Part shown: piece by piece, positions 43,064 through 54,415 of the stretch
Layout: every line of letters starts with the position of its first letter
How positions within the stretch are numbered: the first letter of the stretch is position 1
NCBI RefSeq assembly: GCF_022539505.1
Contig: NC_061510.1
Location: forward strand, 34,559,047-34,623,046
DNA length: 64,000 nt
Direction: 5' to 3'
Source of the DNA: Lolium rigidum
Taxonomy: Eukaryota > Streptophyta > Magnoliopsida > Poales > Poaceae
Translations under genes and position numbers: made by a program
The notes under the pieces: generated by a model
Seen by the model: only the letters and a program-made list of their open reading frames with translations
What the model was told of the DNA's origin: nothing
The model's database searches: none

Positions 43064-43534
43064 CTAGTCCAGATCCTTAACAATTTCGATGCCCATGGAC
43101 TTGGCCGTGCCGATGATGGATTTGGACAAGGCCTCGAGCGACATGTGCTTGCAGAAGGGGTCGGTCTGCTTCAGCTTCGCGATCTCGTAGACATGACGGA
43201 GCGAGAGGGATGTCACAATGCTGTGCCCCGGCCGGCCGCTCGCTGTGTCAATGCCTGCTGCTTTCTTGAGAAACCATGAAACCGAGGGTGACTTGACCAC
43301 AAACTCGAAAGTGCTGTCCTTGTAGGCAGTCAAAGTGACCTGCATCGGAGTTTCTGCCTTGTACTTCTGTGTCCTGGCGTTGAAGTCCTTGCAGAACGCC
43401 ATCAGATTAAGCCTGTAGAAACCGAGAGCTGGTCCAACGGGTGGTGCAGGTTTGGCAGCTCCAGCAGGAACTAAGAGACGGATTGTCGCTAGAACAGGTT
43501 TCCGCGTCGCAACATCTTTAAGTGTTGTTGCCAT
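43064..43534 (-). CDS. Ribosomal protein L11, mitochondrial type (uL11m)
   Basis: A single intact 156-aa coding exon. It begins MATTLKDVATRKPVLATIRL and has the L11 N-terminal signature LLVPAGAAKPAPPVGPALG, which in the family binds the GTPase-associated rRNA and release/elongation factors. The C-terminal rRNA-binding domain includes SPSVSWFLKKAAGID, RPGHSIVTSLSLRHVYEIAK and LSKSIIGTAKSMGIEIV. The short N-terminus without a chloroplast transit peptide and the bacterial-type length fit the plant mitochondrial large subunit rather than cytosolic L12. Upstream on the minus strand TTTTTACTGCAG|ATCTG (43553) looks like the acceptor of a long 5'-UTR intron; the first non-coding exon is probably near 45530-45740. 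Confidence 0.88.
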   Translation of the reverse strand: MATTLKDVATRKPVLATIRLLVPAGAAKPAPPVGPALGFYRLNLMAFCKDFNARTQKYKAETPMQVTLTAYKDSTFEFVVKSPSVSWFLKKAAGIDTASGRPGHSIVTSLSLRHVYEIAKLKQTDPFCKHMSLEALSKSIIGTAKSMGIEIVKDLD

Positions 43535-45799
43535 GTTATTTCTTTTTCAGATCTGCAGTAAAAATGCACGCCAATTAATATGGCACGTTTGCTCGGAAAC
43601 TAATACCAGTAGCTAGCTAGTGGAACATAAGTCATTAAAATGAAGGTTCAGTGAAAGAATGTAGTTCAAAGTGAAGCACAAACACAGATTTATGAAACAA
43701 AATCTTCTTGACAACGCAAAAAGGTTTCTGAAGTTAACTCAAGGTTTGTTAGTCCGCCTTCTCAAAAGTTTTCACATGGAGGTGGTCCATGATTTCCCAC
43801 AAATAATCCATGTAACGAATAATGCATGAACAGTCACTAAACTGTTGCAAGAATGTCCTCACACATAATTAAGGAACATAATGAACTATGCGTCAAATTC
43901 AGACTTCCTTATTTGCATGACCGAGTTAACTCCAATCATTACTCTAAACTGATAACCTTGTAACAAACACACCATAAGGCTAACAATTGTATGTCTAAGT
44001 GAGGAATACAAACCTTCACAGTTACATGCCTGCAACCATTACTTTGCAATGAGGCACCAACCATGTAACAAGGATTACAACTTTACAAGTTGAGACTAGT
44101 CCCTAGGGTACTGACTCATAGACTAGTCGTGACTAAAGCTCGACTAGTCCGCATGTAGAGTCCGGCAGTACCTACTACAAACAATCCATGTAACGAACAA
44201 TGCATGAACAACGACAAACTGATGCAATAATGTCATACACATGATAAGCTAAGTGGAAAATTCAGACTTCCTCATTTAGTTGCCCGGTGTATCTCCAATC
44301 ATTACTCTGAACTGATACACCATGTAACAGACACACCATAAAGCTAAGGTATGCTAAATACCCAACAATTGTATGTCTAAGTGAAAAAAATCAAACCTCC
44401 ATACATGTCTCCAATCATTACTCTGAACAGAAACACCACATAACAAGGATTACAAGTCAAACCTAGTCCCTAGGGTACCAATTCATAGACTGGTCGTGAC
44501 TAGAGCTCGACTAGTCGACATGTAGAGTCCAGCAGTACCTACTACAAACATACCTAGTACTGAAGTATACTTTTTTGAACTTAGTACTGAACTATTAATA
44601 TACTAGTACAATTTGAAGGTGTGAGGAATGAAGAGGAACCTGAGACTGTGACAATTGCAACCAGAAATTAGAAAGTTTATAGCATATTAGCAATGGGGGG
44701 AGGGAGAAGTTACTCAAATGTAGCTGGAACTTCCAACTTGGTGGCTTGCTACTGATGGTGGAGAAGCAGAGCTAGGGGAGCTGGGAAGGAGCAGAGCAGT
44801 GGAGCAGACCTATGGCGCAGCACCCAATTTAACAGTCTGAACTATAGTAGTGACTGCTGATAGCACAAGCAATTATACAGGTATAAAATTCTTCCTACAT
44901 TCTAATGCTTCTAAAACCTGTATGTACCAAATCTCTTGGCATGGAGGTACCTGAACGGCCAAGATTTGTACATTCACATTGAACACTAATTATCTGTGGG
45001 TTGTTTTCTAGTATACTGAGATGGAAAAGAAGGCTATTTATCACAAATCACATACAAATTTGAGAAAGGCTATCATCTTTAACCGAAATTTTCAACTGAA
45101 GTTATAACTAATAGACAATGCAGAAGACTTTTAATATTGAACAAGTGGGCATAGAACTTAGGCATATGCACTTCAGAGAACTTCAAGTCTGTTAACAACG
45201 AACACTCGACGGTCTGAGTTCCAGCATGACGTTTGTTCATATGCAATCAAGCAAATCCACACTCGGTGCGCATGATACAAGTACAACATAATACCATGAA
45301 GCGGATACGACAGCAGCTACCTTCATTTTGCCAGGTGCTACTGAAGACTAGTATGATAAATACGTTGCCGCATCCCACTGTATACAATTTACATACAGTG
45401 GAAACATGTTCCAGCTCTACGGCATTCAAAATTATCAGGGGTGTCCCCCAAGTTTATTCGTTACGGGCGTGTAGATGATGACAGGTTTGCTATATGAGAG
45501 CTAGACAAGAGTTAAGCAAGGAACCGAAACCTGAGTTCCAAATTCAGCAACACTAATCTTTGCTTCCTGCTCCCGCCGCCGGTGTCGTCCTTCCGTCGGT
45601 CCGCCGCCTCTTCTCCGTCCTAACGCACGGCACGGGGAGCACGAAACAGAGGTTGGAGAATGGTGGCGGCTGGGTCTAGAACCCTAGATCGGCCTTCCTT
45701 CCATTCGTTGTGCGGGACACGGCGGGCGAGGCTTTGCAGTGAGAGAGCGGGCCGCGAATGGGCCTACTATAGGCCGCCTGGGCAACTATAACCACCCCG
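43535..45799 (-). other. Leader intron and presumed promoter region of L11
   Basis: No protein domain is seen. A GC-rich block at 45560-45740, reading on the minus strand GGCCGATCTAGGGTTCTAG and a CCGCC-rich stretch, looks like a plant 5' UTR exon. The intron contains a diverged tandem repeat (43796-44548). Confidence 0.4.
43796..44548. repeat. Diverged ~375-bp direct repeat in the L11 leader intron
   Basis: Landmarks recur in the same order: ATCCATGTAACGAA.AATGCA at 43807 and 44184, CCAATCATTACTCT near 43933 and 44297, CAATTGTATGTCTAAGTGA near 43985 and 44367, and CTAGTCCCTAGGGTAC near 44095 and 44465. Confidence 0.75.
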
Positions 45800-46391
45800 T
45801 CACATAACCGGGCCGAACACCACGATGGTCATCCAACCTCTGGTGATTACACCCCAGACGGTACCCATCAGAGCTCGCAGATGGATCCCACCTCCGAATA
45901 ATCATGCGAAAGGGAATGTAGATGGTGCTGTGTCGAGAAATAATAGAGTCGGTTCAGTAGCTGCAATTTTCAGAACGGCTGATGGTGTCTACCTCGGTTC
46001 ATCTGCAGTGGTGTTCCCGGGAGTGACTGATCCAGGGACGCTCGAGGCACTAGCATGCAGGGAATCTCTAGCACTGGCAACTGATCTTATGATCCATGAT
46101 ATGGTGGTGGCGAGTGACTGCAAACAAGTTGTTAAGGACTTGGCGGATGGAACTGGCGGATGCTATGCTAGCATAGTAAAGGAGATTAATTTGCAGCGTT
46201 CCACTTTCTCTAGTATCTCGTTCATCCATGAAGGACGAGAATCGATTCAGATGCTCATAACTTATCTCGATATGCTCTTTCATTAGGCCAGGGGCGACAT
46301 GTGTGGCTCTTAGAACCCCATGATACTTTGTTGATCCCTGTAAATTTGGCTGTTAATTAATAAAGCGAGCTGGTTACACTCAAAAAAAAAA
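45800..46391 (+). mobile_element. 5'-truncated L1-type LINE, RNase H end and poly-A
   Basis: The frame 45825-46286 encodes an RVT_3/RNase H-like domain: KGNVDGAVSRNNRVGSVAAI, GTLEALACRESLALATDL, VVASDCKQVVKDLADG, with the expected D-E-D residues. The frame then shifts into HNLSRYAL.LGQGRHVWLLE-like sequence and ends in an A run at 46383-46391. It is the same family as the copy at 60933-62055. The 5' part is absent. Confidence 0.8.
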
Positions 46392-47399
46392 ATCAAATTT
46401 CTCAATTTCGCTAAAAAAAAAATCAAATTTCTCAACTGTCCTAAAAAAAATCAAATTTCTCAACAAAAAGAAACGCGTTGACCATCGAGAAAATATTTTA
46501 ATTTAATTTTATTTAAATTTAAATGTATTTATACACTAAATTGCGTCTATATATATATATATAAGTATGGATAAAGTTGAAATCTTTTTTGTGTGATTGA
46601 GGGAGTACTCCTTGGGACAATTACAAACAACTTCTTAACCTCTATCCAATCACATTCCTAATTAGCTACCTAATCTATCAGAAACTTGTTTTCTTACGGC
46701 AACTCCAGCTCTGATATATTTCAGACACCAAGAGTAGCTTGTTGGCACGGTGGGCTTACCGGAGGAGTGGCAAGTTGTGCTAGTGCGGATTCCCGCAGAT
46801 TGATGACGAGCCCCTTCCACTTGGCTAGTTATTCCAACCTGCTCTACGTGATGGTCAGCTCGTGGGCCTCCCTCCTCACTGAGTTCAGGCGACTTAAGGG
46901 GGCTTGACCTCCTTCTTCATGGTCTCTCATTGTGGCCGTACAGGTAATCGGTATTGCGCATATGGCGAAGAGGGCGGCATTGATGGTAGCGCATAAGCCC
47001 ACATGGTCGCCACCCGCCAATACTAGCATGTAGAAGGCGAAGCGGGCGACGATGTTGCAAGGCACATCCGGGGCCGAAGCGGGAGGACACGCGTGGGTCT
47101 GTGGTGCTTCCTCGTTGACGCATTTTCTAACCCGAGTTTGGTTGATAAGATCGCGGCAGACCGCTAAGCTGGATTTTCAAAGGAACTCCTGCAAGATGAT
47201 TTGGTTGTATGAAAATATCAGTTGCGTCTTCTCTCCTCCTCTTCTTGAATCTTGACCAGCTAGTCAAGCCACTCTACCTACCGGCTACCCACCCATATGG
47301 CCATATACAGTAGGCTAGACCAGATCCTTTTATCTTCTCCAGTTTTTGCAGTTGCAAACTTGGAAATGTTGCTCTTTTCATGACGAACAAGGAAAATGG
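46392..47399. other. No gene recognised
   Basis: After the LINE tail the word AAAAATCAAATTTCTCAA is repeated three times (46390-46465), followed by an AT microsatellite (46547-46562). The rest has open frames on both strands (46686-47255) without a domain. Confidence 0.4.
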
Positions 47400-47807
47400 C
47401 TATTCACAAGAAAAAAACAAGGAAAATGGCAGGCGTGGCCGGTTCCATTTCGAACGCATGCACAGTCTGCTGCACGCTCCTCCGTCAGCAGCAGCAGGCC
47501 TTGCCTCCTGCAGCTGCAGGAAGTTTCCCATGCAATGCAACTTGCCGTTCCCTGCAGAGTTGGTTCGGTCACGCCTTCGGTCCGGTCCGGAACGACCCTG
47601 CGCGTTTGCTTCCGGAGGAAACTTGGCGGTCTTTGCTCCTCCAACGATAACTTCGCATGAATTCGCTCCAAACTTCGCCTCGAAGTCTCGCAGAAGAGGA
47701 AGTCGAGTGGGAATATGCGTGTAGTATTTCCGTTGCTTTTGTGGGCACAGTATATCCTTGTCGGCTTTAGTGCGTCTGGAAGCAAGACCATTACAGGTGA
47801 TCTGTTA

Positions 47808-49354
47808 GGGCATCTCCAACCTAACGACCCAAACGGACATGTTTTCGCGTTCGATTTTGGCTGTTTGGGTCGGCCTCCGGAGACGCGGACAGACGAGGAC
47901 GTCCGTGCCTTTTTTTGTTGCCCAACGCACAGACTCAAATCACTGTTCCTCCTCTCTACTGCATACTAGTACTAGTTGTGATGAACCACCCTGCCCGGCC
48001 CCGGCGACCTCCGCCCAGCCACGGCTCGCCCCGCCCGTGCCCCGCCCGTGCTCGCCGAGTCCTGGCAGGCCGCGCCCCGGCGACCTCCGCCCAGCCACGG
48101 CTCGCCCCGCCCGTGCCCCGCCCCGTGCTCGCCGAGTCCCGGCGGGCGCCGCGCCCGCGCGACCTCCGCGCCCGCCCGTGCCCCGCCCGTGGTCGCCGCG
48201 TCCCGGCAGGCCGCGCCTCGGCGACCTCTGCCTCCGCCTGTGCCTGACGCGACCGGCGCCGCCCCCGCCTATGCCCGTGGGTGGCCGGCCGTGTCCGCCC
48301 GCGCTTGTGCAAGCTCCGTGGCGCAGGGCCGCCGGCGAGCTCCCGCAAGCTCCCGCCGCAGCGGCGTTGCTCCGGTCGAGCAGGTTGGCCGGGACGAGCG
48401 CCTCGCGCACGGCCGCTGCGACGCGCTGCAAGGCGAGGCCGCCCCGACGCGCTGCTTCCTCCCAGGCGGAGACGACCACGTGCACGGCCCCGTCCATCTC
48501 CCTGGGCGGGCGTCCTGGGCTCGGCTATGGCAAGACGAGCGGTGGAGTGCCGAGGCGCGGCCCGTGCTCGCGGCCGGCCGGCCGGCGCCCGTGACCGCGC
48601 GCGCGCGACGCGGCCGGCGTGGCGTGGCGAGGAGTGACGCGGCCGGCGCCCGTGGCGGCATGGCTCGCGGCGATGGGGCGAGCGGCGGCGCGCGCGCGCG
48701 GCGGCCCATGCTCGCGGTGATGGGGCTCGGGCGGAGCAGCCGCACGCGAGCGGGCGCATGGGCGGAGCAGGCTGCGCGCGCGGCGCGGCGGAGCGGCAGC
48801 CGCAGCAGCGCGGCGGCGGCGGCGAAGCTGCGCAGCCGGCGGCGGCGGCGCGGGCGAAGCTGCAGCAGCGGCGGGCGGCGCGGGTGAAGCTGCAGCACGC
48901 GGGCGGAGCGGCCGGCGCCCTTGGTCGTCGCCTTGCGCATCGCCGTCGACGAGCTTCGCCGCCGGGGCTCGTTTCGGCGGCGGCGAACTCCGGCATGGAT
49001 GAAAAAAAGGCCTAGCACAGAGCGGCGGAGGCCTCAATGCGAAGGCGACGGCGGCAGTGCGCCAGGTGAGCCTTTCCGCCGGCAGCCATGGGAGCATCCA
49101 AGGGGGAAAAGAAGTCAGAGAGGAACAGAGGAGAGAGAAGATGTGGGGTCGGGCGGATATAAACGGATGTCCAGAGCCGCACGAAGTCGTCCGGGAGGAC
49201 GCAAAAGCCTCCCAAATTTAAGCGGGCTTTGGGTCGTGCCGGACCTCACGGCAGTCCGTTTTGCATTTAGATCTGCGCGTTGGGACGCGTTTTTACCCAA
49301 ACGGACGCACGCAGTGTCCGTTTTACCTTTTGCGTACCCGCGTTGGAGATGCCC
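47808..49354. mobile_element. Harbinger-type element, 1547 bp, TSD TTA
   Basis: GGGCATCTCCAAC at the left and GTTGGAGATGCCC at the right, flanked by TTA (47805-47807 and 49355-49357). A paralogous empty site with a single TTA (CCCGTTAGCACTAC) is at about 58430. The interior (48000-48960) is extremely GC-rich with a ~76-bp repeat (CCGGCGACCTCCGC at 48001, 48077 and decayed copies near 48157 and 48218). Long frames on both strands there are composition artefacts. No transposase is present. Confidence 0.85.
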
Positions 49355-49384
49355 TTAGCACTACTATTGTACACGCAGTTGAAG

Positions 49385-50100
49385 ATGCAAGTGTACTTGC
49401 CATTTTTATAGATAAGTACCGTTCACAAAGTGTATCTAGAGAGCATAAAGCATCGGAAGCATCCTGCCATCCAGTAGTGGAAAACCCGCAGTCCCCAGCA
49501 AATAGTTAATAAATGTAAAAAAAATACTACACTCTCTTCTTGAGAACAATTGATAAATGTGGAAACCAGCTCTCTCCCACCAAATATTTCAGAAAATGAG
49601 AAGACCACACACATTTTAGGACTTAAACCGTGTTGTGATTTTTCCTATACAATAAATGAGCAGACCATTTACATAGAAAAAATAGAGAATAGCAAAAAAA
49701 AATCAATTTATATATGTTTGATGTTGTGATCCAATTCATATATTATCGTCGGTAGATATTGTTTTGCTAGTTTGTACATGTGCTACATTGACAGGATGTT
49801 GTGTGGTGATGACAATGGCATTTATGTTGCTGTTACGCTGCCATTGATGCCCTTGAGAGGGACTTAATACCCCAACGAATTTGTGGATGATTGCGATGAT
49901 TATTGGATTTTCTAGGAATTCGTGGCATGTCTTGAACGTGAAAAAACATTTTGCATGAGAAGATTGGTGGCGGTGGCGATGATTATTGTGACCTTGTAAG
50001 GCCATTGTTGCCATCAAGGAGAACAAAATTTGGAAAGATGGGTCAGAAGACTAGTTGCGTATTATCGTGGAGAAAGGGTAGGTAATGATTTGCATCTTAT
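49385..50100. repeat. Degenerate repeat block (b), copy 1
   Basis: Starts GTGTACTTGCCATTTTTATA. It includes CATCCAGTAGTGGAAA, ACAATTGATAAATGTGGAAA and ATGTTGTGATCCAATTCATA, and ends around the CTTGTAAGGCCATTGTTGCC segment. Alignable by eye to the other three copies. Confidence 0.65.
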
Positions 50101-50377
50101 ATCTAACATGTTGTAGTGCCGTGGCTTGAGTCATCAATTTTCTTCATCATCTTCATGCCTTTTTTGTCATTTTGTAAATGTTCATTGATTAGGATGTGGT
50201 GATTCGAGTCATACAATGTCATCATCGTCATATTTTGATTTTTTTGACGGTTCATATATGCATTCAGTTTACTGACTACGATCGACTCCCCTCATATATG
50301 GTACATGAGACACTCAAGTTTAAGTTGGTGTCTTTTCTCAAAGAATCTACAAAGTCTTTCGAGTTTCTAATCAATAA

Positions 50378-50870
50378 GCAAGTGTGTTTGCCATTTTTAG
50401 AGATAAATTCAGTTGACAAAATGTATCTAGCGAGCACAGAGCGTTGGAAGCATCCCGCCATCCAGTAGTGGAAAGCCCAGAATCCCCTGCAAAAAATTGA
50501 TAAATGATTTAAGAAACACAATTCTCTTCATGACAAAAATTTATAAATGTGAAAACCATCTCTCTTCACCAAATATTTGAGAAAATGAGAAGACCACACA
50601 CATTTTATGACTTAAACCATGTTGCATTTTCTCCTATTCAATAACCAGGAAGACCACTTACGAAAAAAAGAGAGAGAATAGCAATTTTGAATTTCTATGT
50701 GTTCCATCGATTAGATGTTGTGATCTGATTCATATATTATAGTAGCTAGGTATTGTTTTGCCAGTTTCTACATGTGTTACAGGGACCAGATGTTATGTGA
50801 TGACGAGAAGGACATTTATGTTGCTCTTACGCCACCGTCGATGCCGTTGAGAGGGCCTTAAATACCTTGT
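50378..50870. repeat. Degenerate repeat block (b), copy 2
   Basis: TTTGCCATTTTTAGAGATAA ... CATCCAGTAGTGGAAAGCCC ... ATGTTGTGATCTGATTCATA, collinear with 49388-49900. Confidence 0.65.
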
Positions 50871-51697
50871 TACTTCTTGCTACCAATCCACCAGTGTTTT
50901 ATGAGAAATCTTAACCAATGCCACTTGTTCTTTTCCATCTACATACAAAAAGAACACAAAGTTGTACCTTAAATTTTCTTTGTAGAACAATGGTCCATTG
51001 TCTCACAAGTTTTGCATGGAGATAATACTCTTGACGAGTCGCATATTTTGTAACAAAATGAAGAGATGGAGAAGGAAGCTTCATAGTTACTTTCTCCGCA
51101 TTATCCATTCTTTCTAGCAAGTAATATCATAGGAGTACTTGTGACTAAGTTAAGAAAAAAAATATTGTACATCAGTCTGACTGTTTTGATCACCTGTAAT
51201 CAGGTCGAATAGATGTATTGCAGTATAAGAAGGTTTGATTCTCCAGTCTAATGGAACATGTGTCCAGTTTGCCATATTTGTTTATGCACATGGTGAGTTC
51301 ATTATTTTGTATCTTTTGTCTGTACTTCAGATTTCTATTGTACCTGTTGAATGATATTTGCTGGAATTGTAGGCTTCTGCAGTTTTAATCTTGTGTGTAG
51401 TGAGCCTTCTTGTGTAGAATATTTAGGGTCCAGAAATGTGGGCATTTTCCATAATTCAATAATCTCTCTCCTACTTCTTATGTATTTTTTCGAAAAGAAA
51501 ATGTTCCGTTCCATGCTGGATGTGTTGGTAGAATGGTAGTAAGAAAAGTATGAATGTATTTACAGAAACTTGGTTCAATCAATTTTTTGTTGTTGTGGCA
51601 TAAGCAGTAGATGCATAGGCACTATTATGTGCTCAGTTTGTTTGGTCGATTTCTATTTGCTATGGGTAGGTCGTGCTAACACATGTATATTATCATG

Positions 51698-52476
51698 GAG
51701 AGAATTCCTTATTTGGCCCTGGCTGAAGTTTGTCTTCCTTTTTTGGCCCTGGCAAATTTTTTCTTCCTTTCATGACCCACAAAGTTTGGTTGGTTCCTTA
51801 TTTGGCCCTCTAGTACAATTCAAGCACTAAGATGACCATTTTGCCCCTGCTGCAATATGCTGCCAAATTTTTGAGTTTCATAAAAATCTCAAATTTATTC
51901 TAGAAATACATGTATATGCTTGGGATGTACGTGCAATGTTTCGGGCACAAACTCGTTTTATTTTGGGCTGTGAAAAAAAAACAAAAAGCTGACATTATAT
52001 AGGCGTATAGTGTACGTATAGTCTGTCAGAAATTTGTCTTTTTTGTATCTTCCAAAATACGATGTATTTTGAGCTGAAATTTCTGTCGTGCCTGTGGATT
52101 GTCTCTATGTTTGTGCCTATTTAATATCAATTTTTTCTGGAGTTGTGGAAATACAAAAAAAATTGCAGTAGTTTCCGGAATAAATTTGAGTTTTTTCGGG
52201 AATAAATTGTAGCAGGGGCAAAATGGTGCGCTGGTGCGCTGGTACCAGCCATAGTGGGGATCGTTTTTTAATAACCAACTAGTATATCACAACTTTTTTA
52301 GTGCAATTTTGTCACATATTGCAGCAGGGGCAAAATGGTCATCTTAGTGCTTAAATTGTACTAGAGGGCCAAATAAGGAACCAACCAAACTTTATGGGTC
52401 ATGAAAGGAAGAAAAAATTTGCCAGGGCCAAAAAAGGAAGGCAAACTTTAGACAGGGCCAAATAAGGAATTCTCTC
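51698..52476. mobile_element. Foldback MULE-type element, 779 bp
   Basis: Inverted terminal repeats of about 150 bp begin GAGAGAATTCCTTATTTGGC and run through GGCAAATTTTTTCTTCCTTT and AGATGACCATTTTGCCCCTG; the mirror copy is at 52317-52476. Perfect 9-bp duplications ATTATCATG flank it (51689-51697 and 52477-52485). No ORF; the spacer between the arms is about 465 bp. Confidence 0.92.
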
Positions 52477-52485
52477 ATTATCATG

Positions 52486-53300
52486 TTCATTGCATATCAG
52501 ACGAGGATGAGCTGGATGGCGCGAAGTGGGAATACCGGTACACCAGGAGTGTGTCGGCGGTGAGCTGGTAGGAGGCACGGTGGAAAACGTCATGGATGAC
52601 ATCCACAAATGCAGCAGGGAGGCGCTCCCGGCCGACTACCAGATCTCTGGCAATAGCAGCACCACTCCGGTAACAACAACGGTGCAGCGTTACTAGAAAC
52701 CGTGTCATCACTGCTTCCGTTGAATGAGCTGGAGAAGAGGAGTAGTTCCAACAAGCTCAACCGCTAGCGACAACCCAGATGGCCTCCTAGAAGGTGCCAT
52801 GTAGAGAGAGGCGATGCACTAGTTCACAGTCTCAGCGGACGACAATGGTGCCATGCTAATGGATGTTGTGACAACAACTACTAGCTCTCCCGGCGCCGGC
52901 GACCACCGGCGCTGTCCGTGCCTTTTTTCAATTTTGAAAATGGCATCAGACACAGTTTAGATATCAAAAATCGTTTGTTTAGTATAGGACACCCCACATG
53001 GTTTGATATTAACAAACCATGTGCGATTAAAGAAAAAAAAATCAGCCGTTTGCGTAGTAATGGCATCGCACCCTTCAGTAGAGATGGATACGATTTATTG
53101 TGTGTACCAGATTTTTTTTGTGTACCAGGTTTTTTTAACCGTGCGTGAAGACATGTTATGTATTATTGGTGGCATGTGGTTGAATGCCAACAGAGCTCAC
53201 GGGTTTGACCCAACTTGCATCTTCGGCAATCAAGCAAGCCTTGCCTTCCATTGAATCAGGTAGGTGCCACATTTTCAAATTGGTGAGCCAAAGCCGTGAC
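52486..53300. other. No gene recognised
   Basis: A GC-rich stretch (52486-52900) has a minus-strand frame 52487-52711 (YRYSHFAPSSSSSS near its end) that looks codon-like but matches nothing I recognise. The remainder to 53300 is AT-rich. Confidence 0.35.
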
Positions 53301-53304
53301 ACAA

Positions 53305-53715
53305 ACAGATAAGCTTATACTTGTGGGTCGTGTTAGGGGGCCATGTAGATATGCCGAGAGATTTAAGCTTCTACCACTTGGTACCTGTTGCCAATCACGT
53401 GGGTGAAACGGTACTGGGGGTAGAAATGGCACAACAAGAGAAACTAAAATATTGTGTAAAATTTTCTAATCGAATGGCAGAGTGTTTGCCTTAACATAAA
53501 AAAATATGGTATGCAGTTTTAATGGGGTTAAACATGTGACAAATGTACGAAACACAATTTAGAAAAGTAAATTTATTTTTTAGTTAATAAACACGATCTT
53601 GGTAATTCTACTCAAGGGTATCCACGTTTTTTTTTCCACGCCTCTAGACCCACTGGAAAGCAGCAACAAACATCGGTAAAGCATGGACATCGCTGCGTAC
53701 CCACCATTGTGGGTA
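53305..53715. repeat. Degenerate repeat block (c), copy 1 (uninterrupted)
   Basis: Contains ACTTGGTACCTGTTGCCAAT, TTTTCTAATCGAATGG, AAACACAATTTAGAAAAGTA and GGGTATCCACG, then AGCAGCAACAAACAT and GCTGCGTACCCACCAT. Copy 2 (54115-54415 plus 56189-56275) has the same order but is split by the solo LTR. Confidence 0.7.
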
Positions 53716-54415
53716 CACAGTCATATATGTGTTGCATTGACTAATTGTTGTGATTTGAGTCATACACTGTTAGTCTTCATTTATATTGTCATGATGTGAT
53801 TATAAATTATCGCCGTCAGTCGTTCTGTGAATTCGCTAATGGGTTACATAGACCAGTGGTTGTGGTTCGAGCCGTACATTATCATGAAACGTCATTTATG
53901 TTGTCTCATCTCCATTCGATTCATACATTATGTTTGTCATCACTAGAAATTTTTCTATCAATTCATATATGTGTTGCATTGACTAGTTGTTGCAGTTCGA
54001 GTCAAACATTGTCATCAACCGATTATTTATATTATTGTGTTGATATTCGATTATTACACACATTGTCATCGATAGCCATTATGTCAGTTTGTATATAGGT
54101 GTTGCATTAAACAACTTGTGGGTTGTGTTCATGGATTTAAGCTTCACACACTTGGTACCTGTTACCAATCACGTGGAGCTCACATTCGTGTTCAGCCCTG
54201 TCAACATGGGCGGGAAAATGATAATTGGGGTAAAATGCGACAACAAGGGAATAAAATATGGTATAAATTTCCTAATCGAATGTTAATTGGTTTTTTAGAA
54301 CTGAATCTTAATGGGGATAAATAGGTGACAAATATCCAAAACACAATGTAGAAAAGTAAATTTATCTTTTTAGTTAAGAAAGAGAGTCTTGGTAACTCTA
54401 CTGAGGGGTATCATG

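Noticed and set aside
47956..48996. Long overlapping ORFs on both strands (up to 346 aa)
   Set aside because: They lie in an extremely GC-rich repeat inside the Harbinger-type element. Open frames on both strands follow from base composition, and the sequences are Arg/Ala/Pro runs without domains.
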